This document shows positions 1-12,030 of a stretch of DNA of 64,000 nucleotides, piece after piece. The stretch lies in contig LNGK01000004.1 in the NCBI GenBank assembly GCA_001510575.1, positions 927,895 through 991,894 on the forward strand, written 5' to 3'. A program made the translations under genes and the position numbers. The notes under the pieces were generated by a model. The model saw only the letters and a program-made list of their open reading frames with translations, had not been told where the DNA came from and made no database searches. Every line of letters starts with the position of its first letter. Position 1 is the stretch's first letter. This stretch comes from Knoxdaviesia capensis. Its lineage: Eukaryota > Ascomycota > Sordariomycetes > Microascales > Gondwanamycetaceae.

Positions 1-910
1 GAACGTATCTATAAGCTTTTATATAGAAAGTACGTTCGATCTTACCTTCTAAGAACGCTACGCTAATCGAAAGCTAGCGCTATTACTAGTAGTAATATCC
101 CTAAGAAAGGGATATCTAGCGTATTAGAGCTATCTAGTATACCGGAGCTATCTAGGGTATCGGAGCTAACGGCTATATTAGAACTAACTAATACGTAGAA
201 CTTATTAGATAATAAGGAAGTTACGACCGCGAATCCTCTTATTACTAACGAGAGCCGCTTAAGACTAAATAAACTCGAAGACCTTAACGAATTAGCTAAT
301 AACTAACTACTAGGAAGTACTTTTATAATAGTATCTAATTTAATTTACTTACGTAATACTAACGAAATATTAAAGCGTAACCCTTAGCGAGATTAGAAAG
401 CTATAAGAACCTAGATAAAAGCTATTAAAACTAAATTTTAGAAGGTTATTAAGATAAAGACTTTTAAAGTAATATAGGGAAAGCCTCTAAAGAAACCGAT
501 TACTACGAAGCTCGCCTTTCGATAGAAGACTAACGTAGAGGGTAACGAAACTAAAAAGAAAGTAAAATAGTACGCTCGAGGCTTTTAATAATAAGAAGGC
601 GTTAATTTCTACGAAATATTCGTATCGACCGTAACCCTAGATACGTAGAGGATCCTATTAGCCCTCGTAGTTAAGATGAGAGCTACCTTATAGTAGATAG
701 ACGTAGTCTCTACTTACTTATAAGGAGAGCTTAAGGAAACGATCTATATTATCCCTAAGCCTATAATACGTAAATACTTAGATAAATATCCCGAAGAGGC
801 CCTAAAGGTTAGATAGAAGTTAGGAAGCGCTTAGTAGTATTTTATTCTACTAAAACTACTATATAAACTAAAGTAATTAGGAAGATAGTAGTAGATTCGC
901 CTCTAAGAGG

Positions 911-1193
911 TGTGGATCCCTAATAGGTCAGAGTGTATTATAATTACGTATAAACGTATACTAATACACGTGGATACTACCTAGCGGTGAGTATTTAGGT
1001 GTATATCTATATATATATAAATACCTTAAAGAGCTAGTAAAAGACCTATAAAAAGTAGATATCTACCGCGTTTTTATAGGAAATATCTTAAGATAGAAAA
1101 AATTTAAGCTTCCCTTTATATATATTTCTCTATACGTACCTTATAATTATAACTTATTTATTAGTCCTTTAGACTATATATCTAGGAATTATA
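911..1193 (+). repeat. Gypsy LTR copy 1 (left edge of the cluster)
   Basis: The 283-bp repeat starts TGTGGATCCC and ends GGAATTATA. It is preceded directly by target-site copy GAGG. The first 100 bases keep several TG and CA dinucleotides (TGTGG, GTCAGAGTG, ACACGTGG), so this edge is less RIP-mutated than LTR 3 and LTR 4. It is followed by segment X, not by the gag region. Confidence 0.88.
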
Positions 1194-2209
1194 AAAAATT
1201 AATTTTTTATAAGCGTAATACTTATACTATTAATCTCTTATTAACTTTCCTTTAAAGCCTAACCGTTATAATCGACTACCTTTCCTCTAGGTTTAAGTCT
1301 TAATCGATACGTAATTAACCGATATCTTAACTTTCCTTTCTTTTAATTTAGAATTTACTTCTACCGATAGCTTTACTACTTTCTACCGCGGTAAATTACG
1401 AATTACCCTTCTTTTATAAAAAACCCCTTCTATTTAACCTCCTTTTAGTAGCGAAAGCACGTTAAATAAATATCTTTTATTTTCCTTCTTTTAATTCTAT
1501 CCTTACTAAACTAATAGCTAATTAACTACTATTACTCTAGTAAAATACCGAATTACCCTACTTTTACTAACGTTTTATACGCCTCCCGCGTACCTTCCCT
1601 ATACCTCCTAAGCTATCGGATATTATTAATAGGTTCGAGTCTTATTACTAAATATTTAATAGCTAATCCCTCTATTTTTATTTATTTCTACGACTTTTCC
1701 TTTATTTTTATAATATTTCTATTTATTCTATAACTTTACTTATTTATTTCTACGACTTTTTCTAGTTATTTCTAAGACTCTTACTATTCCGATAACTAAC
1801 GTCTTAATATTTCTACTATTTTCGATTATTTTCTACTACCTCTATTTACGGATTTCCTTTATTACCTATTCTCTTATTTTATTTAATTCTAATTACTAAT
1901 CCGCCTCTTATTCTAAAACTAACCCGCTTTTATACCCCCTTTATATCCTATTTATATACTAATAGTCTCGTTTCTTATTTTACTAGCCCTATTTCTTTTT
2001 TAATAGTTATCTTTTCTACCGCTCTTTCCCCCTATTATTAACCCTATAAATCTAGACTATTTAACTATTTATAATTATTATACCTTAGTTTTCCCTATTT
2101 ATTCCCTTTCGCTCCTACTTACTATTAGTTTATATCCCTAACCCCCTATTTCCCGGCGAGCCTAAACCGCTAATATCCGCTTTTACGCTAAATATTAGAT
2201 AAAGAATAA
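1194..2209. repeat. Segment X, copy 1 (unidentified, about 1 kb)
   Basis: This is AT-rich sequence that recurs almost identically at 2494-3489. In both places it follows an LTR, and it is absent from element 2, where the LTR runs straight into the gag leader. It begins with a short A/T palindrome-like stretch and ends AAAGAATAA. It is pyrimidine-rich on the + strand and I see no recognisable protein in any frame. It may be the original 5' leader of the element, lost from element 2, or a separate insertion duplicated with the LTR. Confidence 0.8.
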
Positions 2210-2493
2210 TGTGGATCCCTAATAGGTCAGAGTATATTATAATTACGTATAAACGTATACTAATACACGTAGATACTACCTAGCGGTAAGCATTTAGGTA
2301 TATATCTATATATATATAAATGCCTTAAAGAGCTAGTAAAAGACTTATAAAAGGTAGATATCTACCGCGCTTTTATAGGAAATATCTTAAGATAGAAAAA
2401 AATTTAAGCTTCCCTTTATATATATTTCTCTATACGTACCTTATAATTATAACTTATTTATTAGTCTTTTAGACTATATATCTAGGAATTATA
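2210..2493 (+). repeat. Gypsy LTR copy 2
   Basis: The 284-bp LTR starts TGTGGATCCC, in direct orientation with LTR 1. A few TG/CA sites survive (TGTGG, GTCAG, AGCATT, AATGCC). With the following X segment it forms the second unit of a 1.3-kb tandem duplication (911-2209 and 2210-3489). It serves as the 5' LTR closest to internal region 1. Confidence 0.88.
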
Positions 2494-3489
2494 AAAAATT
2501 AATTTTTTATAAGCGTAATACTTATATTATTAATCTCTTATTAACCTTCCTTTAAAGCCTAACCGTCGTAATCGACTACCTTTCCTCTAGGTTTAAGTCC
2601 TAATCGATACGTAATCGACCGATATCTCGACTTTCCTTTTTTTTAATTTAGAATTTACTTCCGCTAATAGCTTTATTACTTTCCGCCGTAGTAAACTATA
2701 AATTACTTTTCTTTTATAAAAAAACCCCTTCTATTTAACCTCCTTTTAGTAACGAAAGTACGTTAAATAAATATCTTTTATTTTCCTTCTTTTAATTCTA
2801 TCCTTACTAAACTAATAGCTAATTAACTACTATTACTCTAGTAAAATACCGAATTACCCTACCTTTACTAACGTTTTACACGCCTCCCGCGTACCTTTCC
2901 TATACCTCCTAAGCTATCGGATACTACTAATAGGTTCGAGTCCTATTACTAAATATTTAATAGCTAATCCCTTTATTTTTATTTATTTCTACGACTTTTC
3001 CTTTATTTTATAACTTTACTTATTTATTTCTACGACTTTTTCTAGTTATTTCTAAGACTCCTACTATTCCGATAACTAATATCTTAATATTTCTACTATT
3101 TTCGATTATTTTCTACTACCTCCGTTTACGGACTTCCTTTACTACCTATTCTCCTATTCTATTTAATTCTAATTACTAATCCGCCTCTTATTTTAAGACT
3201 AACCCGCTTTTATACCCCCTTTATACCCCGTTTATATACTAATAATCTTATTTCTTATTTTACTAGCCCTATTTCTTTTCTAATAGTTATCTTTTCTACC
3301 GCTCTTTTCCCCTATTATTAACCCTATAAATCTAGACTATCTAACTATTTATAACTATTACGCTCTAGTTTTCCCTATTTATTCCCTTTCGCTCCTACTT
3401 ACTATCGGTTTATATCCCTAACCCCCTATTTCCTAGCGAGCCTAAACCGCTAATATCCGCTTTTACGCTAAATATTAGATAAAGAATAA
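2494..3489. repeat. Segment X, copy 2
   Basis: This is the second copy of the 1-kb segment, differing from the first mainly at C/T and A/G positions as expected from RIP. It joins the gag leader of internal region 1 at about 3489. Confidence 0.8.
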
Positions 3490-6400
3490 CGTATTCTACG
3501 TAAAAGAGATAAAAGTATTACCTATAACCTTAAAGCCTTAAATAAAGTAAGCGCTATAACTAACCTATAAACCGGTAAGTTACTGGTTAAAGAGCTATAA
3601 CCCCTTACGGAAGTAACCCCTATTACGTATAATCGTTAGATAATAATAGGACGAGGGAAAGGAAAGGCTATAGATAACGGGATAAATATTCTACTAGTAT
3701 AGCCGGTAAGTAGTCTACCGCCTTAATATACCGAGTCTATTACGATCGAGGAATTAAAGTAAATAATAAAAACGCTACTTACGGACTATATAGAGTCTAA
3801 CTTTAATAGATAAGCGAGAGAGAAAGAGCATACCGATAATATAAATACCGTTATTAGCATAATAATAGAAAAGCTTCTAGAAAAGCTAATAGACGCTATA
3901 AGCTATAGTAACTTACTAGCTATAGCTATAGCTACCTTATCCTCTTTTCCTATTCCCTCGCTATTATTAGCTAGTCTATAGATAATAGGACTACTATTAC
4001 CTACCGACCTAGGTAGAAAGAGCCCCCTTTCTAGCGTAACTATAGCTAATAATCCGTTATTACCTATAATTAGCGTCTAACTAACGAGAAACTAGCCCTT
4101 AGTATTATATATTATATTATAAATACCGAGAGGTATAAGTAGTACGGTTTTAGAAAGATAATAAGGTTATATATATAGATAAAGAGTATACGATAGCGGT
4201 ATAATTCTAATATTTCCTATACTATTCTAGTAAATACCCTTATAAATAATAACCCCTAAAGTAATATTTTAAGTAAAACTATATCTAAGACCTAATAGTA
4301 AACCGTTTACTAATATTAGTATTAATAGCTTTATACTACTATTATAGCTTACTATTAAAGGACGATTCCTAGGCCCTCGTTTAGTAAATAGGAATTTAGC
4401 TATCGAAGGTAATCTAATAAAGTAAAATATACTTCTAATAAACGATAAGTACGCTATTAGGTAGTATTAATACCTCTAAGCGACGTTTCTAAAGCTAATA
4501 CTCCTATCGGATATTAGTAATAGAGAAGATCGTAAGAAAAATAGTAAAAAAGCTATTAGTTAGCTATAAAGCGACTACTTAAGTAAGGTAGACTATATAG
4601 TTATAATATAATTAATACGTATTTAGACTTACTTATATAAATCTATAATTCTATATACGTATTAGACGTCTCGAATACTATTAGTAATTAGAGGCGAATT
4701 TATACCCCTTTAGTATTTTATTTAATAGTATACCGATATACTATAGCCTATACTAGTAGAATCTATACTAATATCTATCTTTAGTCGTATACTAATATCT
4801 ACCCCTTTATACGTATTTATAGCTCTCGCGTTTAATTATTAGAATAAATCCGAATATAAAGCTATTAAGCTTTTAGCTAAAATAGTATAGAATTCTACTA
4901 ATAACTTACTTAAAACGTATTATATTTAACGTATAGTAAAGGATATTCTACGCTATAATATTACGGACTTATAGTATAAGATATAGTAAGATATAACCCC
5001 TGATTCTAGTATCCGTGCTATAGTTAATACTACTTACTACCTATTAAAGACTAGATAATTATACGTTACTTAGCTAAATACCGCGCTAAAGACCGAAGAG
5101 GAAAGAGAAACGTTATAATTTAGAACCCGTAAAGAAATACTTAATTATATTACGTAAGATAAAGATAGAGATAAATCTACGTATTTCCGATACGGAAAGA
5201 TAGGTTATTAGGTTCGCGAATATACGGAGCTACGTACTAAGAATAACGATTAACGTTAAAAGGCGCGCTAGAACACGCGTTTCACGATAAACCGAGGCTA
5301 AACGATAGATAATCGTAGTTATTCCCGCGAGCCTCGTATCTATTCTCGAAACGCCTCCCGCGACCGTAACTATTTACGAAGACCGTCTTAAGACCGAAAG
5401 ATATACCGTTCCCCTACTCCCTACCCCTCTAGGAATAAAGATAGACTAATAATAGATAAAGGATAGCGGAATAATAGGAGAGGGGATAAGAAAACCGCTA
5501 TTTATAGTATATACCCTATATAGAAAGAAGACTTATCTCCTAAAGGATCTCCCTTCTTAGAAGCTATAGGCTTAGACGTAGATAATAACTATTTCGCTAA
5601 CGTTACCTACTATTCTATACTATTTATAATCCCTTTAGTAGAGGAATTAACGTTAATTAATAAGATACTAATAAAATAGCTACGACGTGAAGGATACCGT
5701 AAACGATACCGCTTCTATACCGGTTTACTAACGAACGACTAATAAACGCCGCTTATAGTATTTATCGATACCGGAATAGCTAGCGTATTCGTCTCTAAAT
5801 CATACGCCCGTCGTTATTTAGTATTATACTAATCCGCTAACCCTCTACGCCTTAGTAGCCTAGGCGGTAATAGTAGCTTCGCTATTATTAACGATATCGT
5901 TATTTCCTTCCGATTAACGACTATTAACGGACTATCTAAGGTTATTTCTATAGTAGCCGGTATTATTACTAACGGTACCTATCCTACTAACCTAACTATT
6001 AGCTAAAGCGGAGCTACGAAGCTTAGTTATACTAACGCTAATAGCACGATAAAGCTTATACTCCTACGCGATTCCCCTATTATTCTATATTTCTACCCTC
6101 CTTAGAGACGAGATAATATCGCTATTACTTATACTACCTCTATTACTAATTCTAGTCTAATAAATATTACCTCTTCCTACGATAATATTACCCCTTTTTA
6201 CGATAATCCTACCTCTTTCTACGATAAGAACCTCCCTTTACTTCTATCGATATATATTTACGGTATTTTACCTACGGATCCCGATACCTATACCCTCTCT
6301 TATATTACCTCTAAATCGTTTCCTTTTATTACGTACCTTACTAAGTAATAGTATAATAGTATTCTTTTACCCCGATAAACGTTTCCTAAAATAGTAAATA

Positions 6401-9400
6401 CTAACTGAGTAACTATCGAATTTAACGAAGAGCTATTACCTAAGTATAAGAAGTAACTATTACTTACGAAAGAGCGTACGAAGCGCGACGCTATTCGCGG
6501 TACCTATATTATTATAGAAAACTAATAAAAGAAAGTAAATACCGAAGCCCTAATAATTATATAAAAGGCCTTTAATAATAATACCTTTATCTTTATTCTA
6601 TAGTATTTCGATACTAGACCGGATATAAAGGCCCGTACTTAATATAATATTAAGACCGTTAATATTAAACCTAGATCTCTCCCCCTACGCCGCTATAGCC
6701 CCTACTAACGTAAAATTATAAAGGAATTTACCGATAAACTACTCTTACTCGGTATTATTCGATACGCTATTAACTCCCTATAGTCCGTACCTATACTATT
6801 ACCGCTTAAGAAGCCCCTCCCTAGTAATAACTAGCTTAGATACCGTTTCGTAATTAACTACTATACGTTAAATAAAGTTACGTAAAAGGTAGCTTATTTA
6901 CTACCGAATATCGAGGATTCCTTATAATAGGCCGCTAGATACCGATTCTATACCTTTCTCGATTTAGAAGACGGCTTCTAGTAGATAGTTATAGACCCTG
7001 AGGTAATACTAAAGATAGCGTTTTCTACGCCTTTTAGATAATATAAATAGCTTCGTATACTATTTAGCTTTATAAACGTACCTATAACCTTCTAGCGTTT
7101 TATAAACGAAGTCCTCGAGCCGGTACGCGCCTTTACTATAGGCCTTTTAGACGATATTTATATTTAAGGTAAGATAATAATAGAATTAGCTAATAGAATA
7201 ATCGTTATTCTACGCTAATTAAGCCGCTATCGATTATTATTAAACCTTAAGAAGTACGAATAGTTTATTAAAGAAGGTAAGTTCCTAAGAATAATTATCT
7301 TTATCTACGGTATTCGCCCCGATCTTAAGAAGGTAGCTACTATCTACGAGAGACTAGCGCCCGTTACTACTACTAAGATCCGTAGCTTTTTAAATACCGC
7401 TAGCTATTTACGCCGCTTTATCCCCTATTTCGTATATAAAACGCGTCTATTCTATAAGTATACCGGAGTAGATAAGCCTAAAGGCGTATAAGTATAGCTA
7501 GATAATAAGTTATTATAAGCCTAGCGCGATATTCGCGATACTATAGCCTCCTTCTTAGAGCTACGTAACTACGACTATATACTCTTATCGGTACTTAAGA
7601 CCGACGCTTCTAATTATACCGTTAATACTATATTATTCTAACTATAGCGCGATTCTAATAATAAACGTAGCGTTTTACGCTTAGTTACGTACTTTAGTAC
7701 CGTTTTATCGAAGACCTAATAGCGATATAGTACCTAAGAGAGAGAAATACTTACTATTATTATATTATTATAATATTAGAAGAGCTAGCTAGAGGCTACT
7801 AAGATTACTATTATTACTAACTACGAAACCCTATACCTTTTTACTACTAAATAGGAATAGCTAGCTAGAATATTACGATTTCTCGATATAATCGTATACT
7901 ATAGCGTACGTATTTACTACCGATCTAGAAAAGCTAATATTTTAGCTAATTAGTTATTACGGCCGCGTATAGATATAGCGCTCGTAACGAATAAGGAGGA
8001 AGGGTATAAAACGAACGATAATAATACGTTAACTAACGTCTTTCCTACTACTACTACTAATAACGAGACCCTTAGACTACTAAACTAACGATTTAAGATA
8101 CGTCTACTAACGCGACTACTATAAAACGACGCCGAATAGCCTTTAAATAATACTATAAATACCGAATAAACTACGAACGATACGCTAATCGCCCCTAATA
8201 TTAAGAAGTTAGACGACCTTAGATAGCACGACGTCTAGGATATTATTAACTACTTAGAGAATAGCTATCTACTCCCCTATCGTATCCCTTTAACCTTCGT
8301 TTAGGACTATTTCGCTATCTTTTATAGTAAAGTATATACCGTTATTAACTATATCCTAATAAAAATACTAACGTATGAGGCTTCTATTTTAGAAGCTATT
8401 AAGGTCTATAAGCTAGAAGGCTATACGCGCGTTAGTACCCTATATACGCTATTAGCTAAACGAGTATAGTATCCTAACTTAATTTTAGCTACGAATAAGG
8501 CCGTTCGATAGTATATAGAATATTAATTACTATAAAAGCCCCTTAAAGTAACGGAATCGCTACGACCGATACTAACTATACGACTATTAATACGTTAGGG
8601 AATAGATTTTACTAGCCGTTTTATTATTAATAGTAAACGGATATAGCTATTAACGGTAGTCGAGTACGTTACTAGTAATACTATAGTAGCTATAAACCCT
8701 TATAATAGTACCTTAGCTACTACGAAGTTACTAATAGTACGTATTTACGTAGTATTCGGACCGCTAGTCGAGATTATTACCGATAATAATACCCCCTTTA
8801 ACTCCGATAAATTTAAGACCCTTCTTATTAACTATAACCCCCCTATATAATAATATCGTATAATAATATATTATTTACGGACGAATAACTAAGTTAAGCG
8901 TTTTAATAAGTAAATTAAATATATCGCTAGCTATCTAGCTAGCGTTAATACTAAAAACTAAGAAGATATCGATTAGCTAATAATTATTCTTAAAGCTATA
9001 CGTATCTACCTAAATAGACTATAAATAAGTAGCTTTTCCCCGTATTACCTACTTTTTAATACTGAGCCCTACGATAGCGCTACCTATATTACTATACCGT
9101 ACGAACGGGAGCCTACTAGGGATAAAGTTATCGCCTCCTAGTAAGATTTAGCTTACGAAAGATAGTTATTTAAGACCGTTCGCCTATTATCTAACTCTAT
9201 AAAGGTATACCGAATATATATCCGTACTATATTATAGAATAATAAGGCTACGTATCGTATTTTTAGTAAAAGCGACTAGATATTACGATATCGACTATAA
9301 AAATATAAATACGAGCTATTCTATAACGGACCGTAGCTTATTATCGACGTTTATTAAGGTAATACCTATACTCTAGAGTTACTAGGCGGTTATCGGCTCG

Positions 9401-11747
9401 ATAAACGCTATAATAGGTTTAACCTATTCCTAGCGTACGTTAAGGATAGCTAACCTATTCGTAGCCTTTAGTATATTAGTCGTCGCTTACTCGAGCTAGA
9501 TCGTAAGCGTCTATCGTTTATTAGTAAATAGTTACTTTACCTTATACTATTTTTTTTTTTTTTTATTTATTATTTTACTTTTCCTTTATAATATTCGTTT
9601 TATAGTTATCCCCTATTTATATCCTAATCCTATCTATATCTTAATTTCCTTTATTTTATTTTTATTTTCGGCTACGCCTTACTATTAAGCTATACTATTT
9701 TCTCTTTTTTAAAATTTTATTTTATTATTCTTTTTTTATTTTACCGCTATTACCGCTAATATTCCGCCTTTTATATATTTTTTCCGATTTTTTCCCGCGT
9801 ATTTCCCTACTTTTAACCTATTTTACTATATTAATAATTAATAGAACGCTCTAGATTTACCGCTACGCCTATATACTATTTTTTTCTTTCTTCCTTTCTT
9901 TATTCCTAATTCCCGCGCTTTACGCTAGCCACCTACATTTACGTAGCTAACTATCGCACTTTCCTATATTCGTATAACGAAAAGAGGGGAAGGAAGTACT
10001 AATTACGCTATCTAATACCGAATAATATAATACCGCTATAATACGATATTCTAAATACCGCGACTAACCTAAACGTCCTTTATCCGGCTATCCCTTCTAT
10101 CCTCTAGGACCCGCTTTTCTCGGTAACTACCCGGTTTAATAGCTATTAGGACTATATTAGCTAATAGAAGGACTACTATAGTACGATAAACGCCGTAATA
10201 ACCTTACCTTTTATAATAAAAAACTAAATTCTTTCCTATTTATAATAAATAAAGAAACGAATAGTTATATAACTAACGAAGAAGTATAAGAAGCTAGCGA
10301 TCTCTAGCTATAAACGATTTAGAATTAGATAGTTCTTTATCTCTCTTATTACTATTATCTCTTTCCTATCTATCCTTCCTATTACTAATACTATTAATAG
10401 CTATTCTACTTACCGAGCCTACTATTTATACTATAAACGATAATAATATCTCTTAATAGCCTACTAATAATAATAATAATAATAACGCTAATAATACTCT
10501 ATTACCTACTATAGCCGCTATTCCCCCTACCGCTACTCCCGTTACGAACGTACCGCGCGTTACCGCTATAGTTAGAGCTATTAAGCCGATTCCGTATACC
10601 CGATACGTATTAAGACGTATCGAATACCCGGGTATTCTCTATTATCGATACGTTATTAATAACGTCGTATAGAATACTTATACCGAATACTATAACTATT
10701 AAGCTAATTACTAGGTACCCGGTAATATATCGGCTAAAATAGATACCTTTATAGATACTAACGAGAATTAGATTAATACGCTAAGTATATAAACCCGAGC
10801 GTTACGGGATATCGCCGTAGCTAAGTATCTATTCGTCTATAATAGAGGTACTATAGCCGCTAATTAGAAGTTAAATAGCGAGGAATTTAATAACGCGAGC
10901 TATTTTATTAATACCGTAGCTATATTATATACCTTCGCGGGACTCCCCGTACCCGTTTAACTAACTATTATACGCCTATAGCATACGGCTTTAGCGCTAG
11001 CCCCGACTACGGTATACCTATTACCTCTCTTTTTAGCTACCGAGGCCGCTAAAATTAATATTATTAAAAGAGGACCCCCGCTAGTACTTACTCCGTTAGT
11101 AGTAGCACCTACTATACTAGTCGTTATAGTACTAATACTAGCTAGTAGAGCCGCCGTTATACTAGTAATACTAGTATTTACGCCGATAGCTATACTAATA
11201 GTAGCTACTGCTATCGTAATAGCACCCCCTTTCCTTAACGCCCCGGTCCCCGTTACCTTTATAGCCTAATTCCCCGGCGTAGCGCCTGCTTATATTAACT
11301 AATAATAGGTAGACGAGTTACGTAATCGCTACCTATATAGTATAGTATAGGCCGTTACTATTTAACTAGGCGTCGTAGTATTCTTAATCCCTCCTAATAC
11401 TATCTAATACTAAGGTATTTACGTCGTTAGACGGATAAAACGGTACTTATAGCTACCCGAAACGCTATAAATAGGAAGTTCCCCTTTATTATACTAGATA
11501 CTTATTTTCCTATCGATTACTATTATTATTCCTATCTAACTACTATTTAGACTCGCTTTATATTATATTTCTTTCTATACGCTTAGAAAAGTCGAAAAGG
11601 ATAAAAAAAAGAGGACCCCTAGAAAAATATAAAAATAATTAAAAACCGCTCGTAGTACGAGTATAAAATTATATAAAGGGAAGTCCTTTTAATATCCTTT
11701 ACTAGTTAAAGGTAGATCGCGGACGATCTAGTTAAGAAAGGGGATCT
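3490..11747 (+). mobile_element. Gypsy internal region 1: gag-pol remnant plus unexplained 3' region
   Basis: Degraded coding sequence on the + strand. A CCHC zinc knuckle sits at 5182-5223 with its cysteines and histidine read as Tyr (TGY to TAY, CAY to TAY, the RIP product). The aspartic protease DTG is at 5767-5775. Reverse transcriptase has FLDLEDGFWQ-like sequence near 6955-6990 and the LLDDIYI box at 7141-7164. RNase H has a TDAS motif near 7600. Integrase core motifs are near 8600 (GIDFTSRF) and 8770 (EIITDN). About 2.2 kb lies between integrase and the polypurine tract, longer than a minimal gypsy element needs. Stops interrupt every domain. Confidence 0.88.
11734..11744 (+). other. 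Polypurine tract of gypsy element 1
   Basis: AAGAAAGGGGA lies three bases before the start of LTR 3, where plus-strand priming of an LTR retrotransposon is expected. The same tract precedes LTR 4. Confidence 0.7.
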
Positions 11748-12030
11748 TATAGATCCCTAATAGGTTAGAGTGTATTATAATTACGTATAAATATATACTA
11801 ATATACGTAGATACTACCTAGCGGTAAGCATTTAGGTATATATCTATATATATATAAATACCTTAAAGAGCTAGTAAAAGACCTATAAAAGGTAGATATC
11901 TACCGCGCTTTTATAGGAAATATCTTAAGATAGAAAAAATTTAAGCTTCCCTTTATATATATTTCTCTATACGTACCTTATAATTATAACTTATTTATTA
12001 GTCCTTTAGACTATATATCTAGGAATCATA
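11748..12030 (+). repeat. Gypsy LTR copy 3, shared by elements 1 and 2
   Basis: This 283-bp LTR starts TATAGATCCC, the RIP-mutated form of TGTGGATCCC. It follows the polypurine tract of element 1 and leads directly into the gag leader of element 2, so a single LTR serves as the 3' end of one copy and the 5' end of the next. There is no target duplication at either side, which fits recombination and not independent insertion. Confidence 0.88.

Noticed and set aside
1640..1650. tRNA T-arm-like GGTTCGAGTC in segment X
   Set aside because: Only a T-arm-like word is present; no A-box, acceptor stem or anticodon arm could be built around it.
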